Of a stretch of DNA of 8,575 bases, positions 1-6,027 are shown in pieces (position 1 is the first letter of the stretch; every line of letters begins with the position of its first letter). The position numbers were made by a program, and so were the translations under genes. The notes under the pieces are model-generated. The model was not told the origin of the DNA and did not search any database. It worked only from the letters and a program-made list of their open reading frames with translations. Source of the DNA: Paracoccaceae bacterium (lineage in GTDB: Bacteria > Pseudomonadota > Alphaproteobacteria > Rhodobacterales > Rhodobacteraceae); contig JAFIEC010000092.1 in the NCBI GenBank assembly GCA_020832725.1, positions 1-8,575 of the forward strand, given 5' to 3'.

Positions 1-664
1 CCTGGGAGATGCCGTAGAGCACGAAGCGGTCCAGGCCGGCGGCTGTCACCACGGCGGAGAGATCGGCGACCGCCGCATCGAGTGACAGATCATCGACGTC
101 ATGGGCGGACAGGCCGTTGCCGCGCTGATCATGGCGCCACAGCGTGAAACTTCGGCCCATCTCGTCCAGGATCGGGCGCCATATCGGGCTGTGCCAGTCA
201 TGTTCCAGATGGGTCAGCCAGTGACCCGCGCGGACCAGGGGCGGACCGCTGCCCGACCGCGCATAGGCGAGGCGGACCCCGTCGCGACTGCGCCACATGC
301 CGATCCGTTGCCGCGCATCGGCGGGCTGGGCCGCGTTGGCCGAGGGTTCCGGCCCGATCCGCTCGACCTCACCGACAAAACGAAAGCCGCGGCGCGGGAC
401 GGTGCGGATCCACTCCTGTCGCCGTCCGTCATCACCGATGGCCGCACGTGCCGCGCTGATGCGGGCGCTGACCGTGACGTCGGACACGATCCGCCCGCCC
501 CAGACCTCGGACATGAGCTGGTCATGGCTGACCAGCCGGTCGGCATGTCGCACCAGCAGCAGCAGGATGTCGAACACCTGCGGCTCGACATGGACGGTTG
601 CACCCTCCACCTCGAGCGTGTGGCTGTCCGGGCACAGCGTGCAGGCACCGAAACGATACTTCAT
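1..664 (-). CDS. Winged-helix regulator fused to alpha/beta hydrolase (3' end outside window)
   Basis: The 221 visible codons encode a two-domain, probably cytoplasmic, one-component regulator. Residues 1-100 form an OmpR/CadC-type winged helix (Trans_reg_C): an N-terminal strand segment, the helix EPQVFDILLLLV, a recognition-helix region SDVTVSARISAARAAIG, and the wing IRTVPRRGFRFV. After a short Ala/Pro linker, residues from about 122 match an alpha/beta-hydrolase: DGVRLAYARSGSGPPLV, the segment WLTHLEHDWHSP, RHDQRGNGLS and finally YGISQ. Ser220 of that last motif would be the nucleophile of a G-x-S-x-G elbow. The acid and histidine of the triad lie beyond the edge. The ATG at 662-664 is the first start after an in-frame TGA (677-679), so the N-terminus is well bounded. 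Known fusions of this kind are annotated as hydrolases or regulators without a clear ligand. I infer that the hydrolase fold senses or processes a small molecule. The small genes reading away from it are possible targets. Confidence 0.85.
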   Translation of the reverse strand, partial: MKYRFGACTLCPDSHTLEVEGATVHVEPQVFDILLLLVRHADRLVSHDQLMSEVWGGRIVSDVTVSARISAARAAIGDDGRRQEWIRTVPRRGFRFVGEVERIGPEPSANAAQPADARQRIGMWRSRDGVRLAYARSGSGPPLVRAGHWLTHLEHDWHSPIWRPILDEMGRSFTLWRHDQRGNGLSAHDVDDLSLDAAVADLSAVVTAAGLDRFVLYGISQ

Positions 665-670
665 GCGGGC

Positions 671-698
671 ATAATATCACATCGCGGTGACCTGACAC
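671..698 (-). promoter_or_regulatory. Candidate sigma-70-type promoter giving a leaderless mRNA
   Basis: Read on the minus strand, there is a -35-like GTGTCA (698-693, 4/6 to TTGACA), a 16-base spacer and a -10 TATTAT (676-671, 5/6 to TATAAT). Six bases follow before the ATG of the regulator, so +1 would fall on or next to the A of the start codon. There is no purine-rich ribosome binding site before this ATG, which agrees with a leaderless transcript. This is a by-eye match in a GC-rich genome, so it is a prediction only. Confidence 0.45.
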
Positions 699-726
699 GC
701 CGAAACCGGGGGAGGCCGAACCGCTC

Positions 727-816
727 ATGCAGAATCTCAAGCCATTCGAAAGCTCCCGGCAAGGCTTTCTTCAAGCGATGCTGCATGGCCTGCGCCACAG
801 TCGCCGCATGAAGTAG
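727..816 (+). CDS. Possible 29-aa small peptide (orphan or remnant)
   Basis: This short frame reads MQNLKPFESSRQGFLQAM and continues to a basic tail ending in HSRRMK. The sequence GGGGGAGG (708-715) lies 11 bases before the ATG, which is longer than ideal. The frame stops 6 bases before the GGAGG of the next gene, so the two could form a bicistronic unit. The start has the look of small alphaproteobacterial proteins of the DUF1127 type, but the arginine-rich DUF1127 core is absent. It could therefore be a truncated relative, a leader peptide or chance. The reading is low confidence. Confidence 0.3.
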   Translation: MQNLKPFESSRQGFLQAMLHGLRHSRRMK

Positions 817-834
817 ACGACTGGAGGACATGCG

Positions 835-1092
835 ATGACCCACCACGCCCATCCCGACATTCGCCGCGCCGCCGACGGCACGATCGATTTCGCCTACTAC
901 GACTGCCGGGCGCGCGGGTTGCGCGGCGCGGCCATCGTGCACGCGCCGTCTCATCTGGCAACGCGTATGCGCCGAATACTGGACGTGACTGGCCGGATTG
1001 CGGCGGCCATCCGGTCCGTGATGACGATCCCTGCGAGCACGCGCCACGCGCGGAATGGCAGGCTCCGGGGGAGCGATCCGCGCTGCGGGTGA
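835..1092 (+). CDS. Small hypothetical protein, 85 aa
   Basis: A strong ribosome binding site, GGAGG at 823-827, stands 7 bases before ATG 835. The other ATG at 830 reads ATGCGATGA and stops at once, so 835 is the start. The N-terminal 35 residues, with the pattern DIRRAADGTIDFAYYDCRA, recall short uncharacterised proteins of Rhodobacterales and Rhizobiales. I cannot name a family. The rest is basic (RMRRILDVTGRIAAAIRS) and could form one amphipathic helix. No signal peptide or clear membrane segment is visible. Codon use is uneven by hand count: 35 of the first 38 codons end in G or C, but only 12 of the next 20 do (ATA, CGA, ACT, ATT appear), after which it rises again. A locally altered middle, or a decaying C-terminal half, is possible. 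It is divergent from the winged-helix/hydrolase gene and may be under its control. Confidence 0.55.
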   Translation: MTHHAHPDIRRAADGTIDFAYYDCRARGLRGAAIVHAPSHLATRMRRILDVTGRIAAAIRSVMTIPASTRHARNGRLRGSDPRCG

Positions 1093-1102
1093 GACACGCA
1101 AG

Positions 1103-1152
1103 CCCCGACCCTGTGTCTCGGCAAGGCATTCTCCAACTGCCGAGGGACGGGG
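1103..1152 (+). terminator. Large imperfect hairpin, possible terminator after the 85-aa gene
   Basis: It begins 10 bases after the stop codon at 1092. The inner stem CTCGGCA (1117-1123) pairs perfectly with TGCCGAG (1138-1144) around a 14-base loop. The outer stem CCCCGACC (1103-1110) pairs with GGACGGGG (1145-1152), with one A-A mismatch. A 6-base bulge (1111-1116) separates the two on the 5' side. Only TTT follows, so it is a weak intrinsic terminator at best. It could instead stabilise the mRNA 3' end. Confidence 0.4.
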
Positions 1153-1397
1153 TTTCCCATAACGGATGTCATCGTGGCCGGATGGCGGTAGACTTTCGCC
1201 AAGTCCGCGAGGCAGCACCATCGCGCGCTTCAGGCGCAATGGGCCTACATGGCCTGCGGTCGCGCGGCGGGCGCGGGGACGGTGCGCAGATGCTGAAGGA
1301 GGCGCGACAGAGGGACAGTGAGTGACACGGGGCTTCTCTTGCATCAAGAATCAGGACACTTCACCCTTGGTTAAACCGGCAGGCGAAAGGGATGCCG
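1153..1397. other. Intergenic region with no convincing gene
   Basis: With the hairpin this makes just over 300 bases between the 85-aa gene and the GST gene. I find no tRNA, repeat or recognisable promoter. A 47-codon frame at 1182-1325 (plus strand, beginning MAVDFRQVREAAPSR) has no good ribosome binding site, only GGCCGG before it, and low-complexity Arg/Gly content, so I do not call it. The part from about 1325 is locally less GC-rich (TTGCATCAAGAATCAG, TTGGTTAAA) and is where a promoter for the GST gene should lie, but no hexamer pair is persuasive. Confidence 0.4.
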
Positions 1398-1985
1398 ATG
1401 CTGACTTTCCATCACGCGCCATTGTCCCGCTCGGGCCGGGTGCACTGGCTGCTGCATGAACTCGATGTACCGTTCGAGATGGTGCGCTGCGACATTCCCC
1501 GGCGCGATGGCACCGGCGCGCGCGACCCGCGCAATCCCCATCCCGAGGGCAAGGTCCCGGCGCTGGAGCATGACGGCGCGCTGATCACCGAGACTGCGGC
1601 GATCCTGCTCTACCTCACCGACCTCTTCCCCGAGCGTCGCCTCGGCGTCGCGCCAGGCGAGCCGGGGCGCGGCGCTTATCTGACCTGGCTGTTCTGGTAT
1701 GCCGGCGTGGTGGAGCCGGTCTATCTCGCCGCAGCTCTGGGCGTGGCCGACCATCCGGTCGCCCGGGCGAGCTTTCGTGGCCCCGAGGCCGTCGCCGCCC
1801 GGCTGATCGCCGCGCTTGAGGGGCGCGACTGGCTGATGGGCGAGCGCTTCACAGCGGCCGATATCCTGCTCTGCTCACCCTACCTCTACTTTCCCGACGC
1901 CACGCCCGATCACCCGGCCGTGCGCGGCTGGATCGCCCGCTGCACCGCTCGCCCGGCCTATCAGGCATCGCTCGAGCGGGATTGA
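1398..1985 (+). CDS. Glutathione S-transferase family protein
   Basis: This 195-aa cytosolic protein has the two GST domains. The thioredoxin-like half opens with the strand MLTFHHAP, then the helix SRSGRVHWLLHEL. It has the cis-proline segment KVPAL (52-56) and the gamma-glutamyl-binding ETAAILLYL (from 65, the usual Glu-Ser/Thr pair). The all-helical half carries the N-capping region GERFTAADILL (148-158), and the length is normal for the family. A Ser/Arg-Ser stretch sits where bacterial GSTs place the catalytic Ser or Cys, so Ser10 or Ser12 is a candidate. Likely role: glutathione conjugation or thiol chemistry on an unknown electrophile. Start choice: AAAGGG (1386-1391) is 6 bases before ATG 1398 and the family usually begins MLTxYHAP. 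ATG 1392, directly abutting that motif, would add Met-Pro. It appears to be a monocistronic unit. Confidence 0.9.
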   Translation: MLTFHHAPLSRSGRVHWLLHELDVPFEMVRCDIPRRDGTGARDPRNPHPEGKVPALEHDGALITETAAILLYLTDLFPERRLGVAPGEPGRGAYLTWLFWYAGVVEPVYLAAALGVADHPVARASFRGPEAVAARLIAALEGRDWLMGERFTAADILLCSPYLYFPDATPDHPAVRGWIARCTARPAYQASLERD

Positions 1986-2157
1986 GGCTTTGGTGACAAT
2001 GCCGTACCTCGCTATCCTTGTCCGGCATCCGCACCCCATGCCCGAGAGGCTGGCATCACCTGCAGGATCGGGCCATATGTCCCGGCCAGACCATGGCACG
2101 CCCCCGCCAGCAAGGTCATCCCGGCCGCATCGCATTGCAAAATTTAGAGGTTTTGAG
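1986..2157. promoter_or_regulatory. Leader region of the large exported protein
   Basis: These 172 bases lie between the GST stop and the next start. The last 25 bases (from about 2132) are clearly AT-richer than their surroundings (ATTGCAAAATTTAGAGGTT) and contain the ribosome binding site. The promoter probably lies here, with CAAAAT around 2138 as the only -10-like word (4/6), but I see no matching -35. No terminator for the GST gene is evident. Confidence 0.3.
2146..2150 (+). promoter_or_regulatory. Ribosome binding site fixing the start at 2158
   Basis: AGAGG is followed by 7 bases (TTTTGAG) and then ATG. It selects this start over upstream in-frame candidates such as TTG 1990 and ATG 2038, which lack such a site and would bury the signal sequence more than 50 residues inside the protein. 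Confidence 0.7.
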
Positions 2158-5130
2158 ATGAGAGAATTGTCCGCCACCATCGCGCAGCCGCACCACAGCA
2201 ATCTGTTGCCGCGGATCGTCGGAATTGTGACCGGCGCGATCGTGGCGATTGCGTGCCTGCACGGCGGGGCCGTCGCGGCGCAGGAGGGCTTTCCCGTCAG
2301 CGAGCACCCCCTGCCCGAGGCGGGCCGGATGCAGCCCCATGATGCGGCACCCGAGGCGGGGATGATGCTTCTGCGCGCGCGCTCCGACCGCGACCCGGAA
2401 AGCCTGCGCCTGTTCGACTATCGCCGCGGCGAGGTTGTCGCGCAGGGCTTCCCGGTGATGGATTTCCGCGCAGCCTTTGCCTTCTCGGGGCGCGATGTGC
2501 CGCAGATCGTCTCGGGGATGGGCGCGGATTTCCCCGGCTGTATCAGTCCCGATGCCCGTTATCTTGCTGCCCTGTGGTCAGAGCCGCGCGGCGCGGTCCT
2601 GCGCATCTTCGACATGGAAGCGGGCGGGCAGGAGATCGCGCAGACCGCACCGCAATCGCGCCTGCCGCAAAGGGTGCTGTTCGAGCAGTCCGAGGCCGAC
2701 GAGGTCACCTTTCTTGTGGCAGATACCGACGGGATCAACCGCATCACCCTGCGCCGGGGCGAGACGGGCCAGCCCTGGCAGATCGCCACCCGGCCGCTGC
2801 TGAGCTTTCCGGGCGATGGCGGCTTTGTCATCGGCAGCCTGCGCAGCACGCCCCAGGGGGACGGGCGGGCACTCAGCCTCATATCCTACCGCCGCGACAG
2901 CTTTTCGGGCGATCTTGTCTCGCGCGCCGGTCTCATGCGCGCCGGAGAGCAGCAGATGCGCTTCCTGTCGGTGCCGGGAGAGGTCCTGCTCCGCGATCTT
3001 GTCTATCTGCCGCATCTCGACACGATGGTCATGGCCGGAGACGGGATGATGGGCGTCGCCCTGCTCGATGAACATGCAGGCGCGCGCGATCCGGACAGGC
3101 GGGTCGAATGGGCCCGCACCGACACGCGGGAGCCGCAGCTCCATTATCTGCCCGGGCGCGATCTGGTGCTGCAGAGCGATGCGCGTCGCATTATCGCGTT
3201 TCGGGGCGAGGCGCTGCTCGACTGGCTGGACGACCCGCGTTCCGCGCCGGAAACCGCCCCCATGGGCCGGCTGGTGGACCGCTGGGACCCGGCAAACTTT
3301 GCCACCCTTGTGGCGGGCGGGCTGGATGTGGGCGAGGCGCTGCTGGGTCTGCATGTCCTTGACAAGACGCAAGGGGCGGAACGGCTGCTGGTGCTGCCGA
3401 TCACGTCACGCAATCGGCCCTCCGACAGTCGGCGGGTGATGGAGATCGACCTTGCCGCCATGCTGGAGGCCGCCGGGCTTGGGCTGCACGCGCCCGCGCC
3501 GTTGCCCTCGGATGCCCGGTTCCAGCGTCTCGATTTCGAACAGGCCGCGATCCTGCCCCTGCCCGCAGGCACTTCGCCCGACAACCATGCCACAAGCATC
3601 GACGGGCGGTTCTACAGCTTCGACATTCTCGCGCCCGATGGCACATTGCAGGCAACCCGGGTGGTGGATGCCCACAGCCTTGACTGGTGGGACAGCGAAC
3701 ACCCGCTCTCAGCCGCGACCGGCTACGTCCCCGGCGACGAGGCGTTCTTTTTCCTGCGCCCGGCCGAGGAACGTCGGCTGTTCCGCCGCCAGGCGGGGGT
3801 GGAGATCGTGCTTCTCGATGCGCAGACCGGCGCGCAGCGCCAGCGGGCGTTCTTCGCCTGCTCCGACATCTACCTGGAAGACAGCGAGCCCCCCTATCGC
3901 TGCGGAGACTTCGAATTTCCCGACCATGTGCGCATGCGCTATGACCACGGGCGGGCTGCGATCGATGCGCAGGCGCGGTTCTACGCGCGGGGACAGGAGG
4001 CAAGCCCACCCGGCCGGGACAACCGGCATATCATGCGCGAGTTGTACATTCACCCCCGCACCCTTGCACTGATGCCGCGCGCGGGCCTGGCCGCCCCGGA
4101 TATCGAATTGCCGAATGTCCTGTCCCTGGTGCAGATCACGGGCGATCCCGGAGAGGCCGGGGGGGTTCTCACCATCCGCGACCTCGAAGGCCGCTTCGGG
4201 GCGGCGCGCGTCACCCTGCCCCGCGAGGTGCCGCGCCTTGGCTATGGCGCCTCGGGTTTCGGCGATTTCCCCGCGCATCAGGAGGGGATCGCGCTGCTGC
4301 GGCCCCGAGGGGCAGGCGATGACACAGCCGCGATCCTTGTCGATCTGGAAAGCGGGGCCTCATGCGAGTTGCGCGACGCATCGGGCGCGCCGATCCAGGC
4401 GAGGGAGCTTCTGTCGCGCAGCGGCGATACGCTGCTGGCAGATGTGAGGGGCGGCGTTCTGGTCTACGATCTGGCGCGCCGCGAGGTGCGCCACCAGATC
4501 GAGACCGGGCTTGGCCCCTACCGCGCGGGGCAGCTTCTGGAGGGGCACGGGCTGTGGATCGCGGCAGCCGCCTCGGGCAGCGGCAGGCTGGACCGGCTGG
4601 TTGTGCTGGATTACGTCGCAGGCCGCGCCGACATCAGCGAGATCCGGCCATTCGGGATGCAAAGCGGCCAGCCCCCTGACCTTCTGTCCGGGCTGGTCGC
4701 GGACATGCAGGCCCCCGGCCTGCGCGCCATCGGGGCGGATGCCCCGGTGATCCCCAGCGGCCCGGGCTTTGGCGTGCAGGATGCGCGCCTCGACGGCACC
4801 TTCGGCATTGACCCTTTCAATGGGACCATCCTGCGCCTTGTCCCGTCAGGCGACGGGGTCGAGGTGCTCCGGCCCGTGACCCGGCCTCTCGATATCGGCA
4901 TGCGGACATGCGGCAGATGGGAACTGTCCGGTGGTCAGGGTGTCATCGGCGCGTTCGACGCCCCCATCTCCTTGCGCCACGGGCCGGAGGGGGGCGGGGC
5001 ACTGGTGCCGATCATCACCGCCGCCCCGCCCCGGTTCACGTTTCGGAGCAATCTGTTGGTGGTCGAGATGGAGGAATATCAGCGCCTTCGACTGCGGCGC
5101 GTCTCGGCCGAGGAATGCCACGCACGCTAG
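2158..5130 (+). CDS. Large exported beta-propeller-like protein, unknown function (990 aa)
   Basis: I do not recognise a named family. The N-terminus has a basic n-region, a hydrophobic stretch (about 20-40, IVGIVTGAIVAIACLHGG) and a possible signal peptidase I site at AVAA-QE (38-43). The same stretch contains AIAC at Cys33, which fits the permissive lipobox pattern, so it is either periplasmic/secreted or a lipoprotein. The body has no membrane segment. It contains recurring WD40/PD40-like blade pieces: SPDARYLAALW (from 130) with LRIFDMEAG (148 on), VLLDEHAGA, IVLLDAQTG, ILVDLESGA and VLVYDLARREV (767 on). At least one, perhaps two, beta-propellers are likely. Mature-region cysteines fall near residues 128, 568, 582, 736, 918 and 987, and the 568/582 pair could form a disulfide. 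Codon use is uniform with the neighbours. Function, ligand and partners cannot be inferred from the context. It is flanked by a GST gene and a catabolic operon and is probably its own transcription unit. Confidence 0.8.
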   Translation: MRELSATIAQPHHSNLLPRIVGIVTGAIVAIACLHGGAVAAQEGFPVSEHPLPEAGRMQPHDAAPEAGMMLLRARSDRDPESLRLFDYRRGEVVAQGFPVMDFRAAFAFSGRDVPQIVSGMGADFPGCISPDARYLAALWSEPRGAVLRIFDMEAGGQEIAQTAPQSRLPQRVLFEQSEADEVTFLVADTDGINRITLRRGETGQPWQIATRPLLSFPGDGGFVIGSLRSTPQGDGRALSLISYRRDSFSGDLVSRAGLMRAGEQQMRFLSVPGEVLLRDLVYLPHLDTMVMAGDGMMGVALLDEHAGARDPDRRVEWARTDTREPQLHYLPGRDLVLQSDARRIIAFRGEALLDWLDDPRSAPETAPMGRLVDRWDPANFATLVAGGLDVGEALLGLHVLDKTQGAERLLVLPITSRNRPSDSRRVMEIDLAAMLEAAGLGLHAPAPLPSDARFQRLDFEQAAILPLPAGTSPDNHATSIDGRFYSFDILAPDGTLQATRVVDAHSLDWWDSEHPLSAATGYVPGDEAFFFLRPAEERRLFRRQAGVEIVLLDAQTGAQRQRAFFACSDIYLEDSEPPYRCGDFEFPDHVRMRYDHGRAAIDAQARFYARGQEASPPGRDNRHIMRELYIHPRTLALMPRAGLAAPDIELPNVLSLVQITGDPGEAGGVLTIRDLEGRFGAARVTLPREVPRLGYGASGFGDFPAHQEGIALLRPRGAGDDTAAILVDLESGASCELRDASGAPIQARELLSRSGDTLLADVRGGVLVYDLARREVRHQIETGLGPYRAGQLLEGHGLWIAAAASGSGRLDRLVVLDYVAGRADISEIRPFGMQSGQPPDLLSGLVADMQAPGLRAIGADAPVIPSGPGFGVQDARLDGTFGIDPFNGTILRLVPSGDGVEVLRPVTRPLDIGMRTCGRWELSGGQGVIGAFDAPISLRHGPEGGGALVPIITAAPPRFTFRSNLLVVEMEEYQRLRLRRVSAEECHAR

Positions 5131-5154
5131 GGCAAGGGGGGGCCAAAACGGGAG

Positions 5155-5182
5155 AGCCCGCGATCCGAGCCTTGACCGGGCT
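5155..5182. repeat. Inverted repeat AGCCCG / CGGGCT
   Basis: Perfect 6-bp arms (5155-5160 and 5177-5182) enclose a 16-base loop, 24 bases after the stop of the large exported-protein gene. There is no T-tract after it, so it is only a weak terminator candidate. The arms are GC-only apart from one pair and could be chance at this base composition. Confidence 0.25.
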
Positions 5183-5203
5183 GGGGATTGCTGCGACGCT
5201 GTG

Positions 5204-5217
5204 CGAACACTTGTTCG
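5204..5217. promoter_or_regulatory. Perfect dyad CGAACA-CT-TGTTCG, candidate operator
   Basis: Two perfect 6-bp arms are separated by CT, and the dyad ends 15 bases before the ATG of the creatininase-family gene, the first gene of the operon. Its position between any promoter and the start codon fits a repressor site. The form CGAAC-N4-GTTCG equals the core of the Gram-positive LexA box, but alphaproteobacterial LexA sites are instead GTTC-N7-GTTC-like, so a local GntR, LacI or TetR type regulator is a better guess. No such regulator gene is visible in the window. Confidence 0.4.
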
Positions 5218-5232
5218 ATATCCGGAATCCCG

Positions 5233-6027
5233 ATGCCCTACCATCTCTGGAGCGACCTGACGGCGCCCGACCTGCGGGCGTCTGTCGATGACCGCACCGT
5301 CGCGCTGGTTCCGGTCGGCGCGACGGAACAGCATGGTCCGCATCTGCCGCTCAACACCGATGCGGTGCTGGCCGAGGGCATGGCGCTTGAGGCGGCGTGC
5401 CGGGTCGAGCAGGCACGGGTGCTGGTGCTTCCGACAATCGCCGTGGGCAAGTCGGACGAACACGGGGGCTTCCCCGGGGTCCTTACGCTGGATGCACCGA
5501 CCCTGCAGGCGGTCCTGATGCAGATCGGGCGCAGCGTCGCGCGTTCCGGGGTTCGGCGTCTGGTGTTCCTGAATGCGCATGGCGGCAACGTGCCCGTCCT
5601 GCAGATCGCGATCAGGGCGCTGCGGATCGAAGAGCGGATGTTCTGCGTCAGCGCCGGCTGGATGAGCATGGGCTATCCCGAAGGCCTCGTTCCCGCCGAG
5701 GAGGCGCGTGACGGCATCCATGCCGGGCTGGTCGAGACGGCGGCGATGCTGCATTTCCGCCCCGATCTCGTGAAGATGGAACTGGCACAGGATTTCGTGC
5801 CGTCCTCGCGCGGGGTTGCGCAGGACAACAATATCCTGCGGCTGCTGGGTCCGGTGTCTTCGGGCTGGATGATGCGCGACCTGCACCCCGAGGGTGCCGC
5901 GGGCAACGCCATTGCGGCGACCGCCGAGGCCGGAAGGCGCATCGTGGAGCATGCAGCGACCCGCTATGCCACCCTTCTGGAAGAAGTCGCGCGCCACGAG
6001 ATCCCTTTCGGCGGGGACGTGGCATGA
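5233..6027 (+). CDS. Creatininase-family amidohydrolase
   Basis: This 264-aa cytosolic metalloenzyme shows the family signatures in order: VGATEQHGPHLPLNTDA with candidate ligands Glu32, His34 and Asp43; GKSDEHGGFPG (His77); NAHGGN (114-119, His116); and HAGLVET (163-169, Glu168). The family hydrolyses C-N bonds, as in creatinine to creatine and FAPy deformylation in flavin/deazaflavin synthesis. True creatininases have a metal-binding Glu two residues after the NGH histidine (NGHYEN). Here that residue is Gly118, so creatinine is an unlikely substrate. Start choice: ATG 5233 has a weak GGAA (5224-5227) at 5 bases, and MPYHLWSDLT is a typical family opening. The longer frame from TTG 5188 would add Cys-rich, non-family residues. 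The gene overlaps the next by ATGA (6024-6027), so the two are probably translated together. Confidence 0.9.
   Translation: MPYHLWSDLTAPDLRASVDDRTVALVPVGATEQHGPHLPLNTDAVLAEGMALEAACRVEQARVLVLPTIAVGKSDEHGGFPGVLTLDAPTLQAVLMQIGRSVARSGVRRLVFLNAHGGNVPVLQIAIRALRIEERMFCVSAGWMSMGYPEGLVPAEEARDGIHAGLVETAAMLHFRPDLVKMELAQDFVPSSRGVAQDNNILRLLGPVSSGWMMRDLHPEGAAGNAIAATAEAGRRIVEHAATRYATLLEEVARHEIPFGGDVA

Noticed and set aside
101..811. Plus-strand open frame of 236 codons opposite the winged-helix regulator
   Set aside because: The minus strand shows a full winged helix and hydrolase start in one frame. The plus frame has no motifs and runs through the regulator's promoter.
1182..1325. 47-codon plus-strand frame between the small gene and the GST gene
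   Set aside because: Arg/Gly-rich low complexity, no proper ribosome binding site and no recognised homology.
1990..2157. N-terminal extension of the large protein from TTG 1990
   Set aside because: No ribosome binding site, Pro/His-rich residues, and it would place the signal sequence far inside the protein. AGAGG at 2146 supports ATG 2158.
5172..5200. TTGACC at 5172-5177 as the -35 box of the operon
   Set aside because: No -10-like hexamer lies 16-18 bases downstream (GACGCT region), so there is no promoter pair to support it.
5204..5217. Reading the dyad as a functional LexA/SOS box
   Set aside because: The CGAAC-N4-GTTCG form belongs to Gram-positive LexA. Alphaproteobacterial LexA prefers GTTC-N7-GTTC, and the downstream genes are metabolic.
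5188..5232. Extension of the creatininase gene from TTG 5188
   Set aside because: It would translate through the palindrome, adds residues not typical of the family and has no ribosome binding site.
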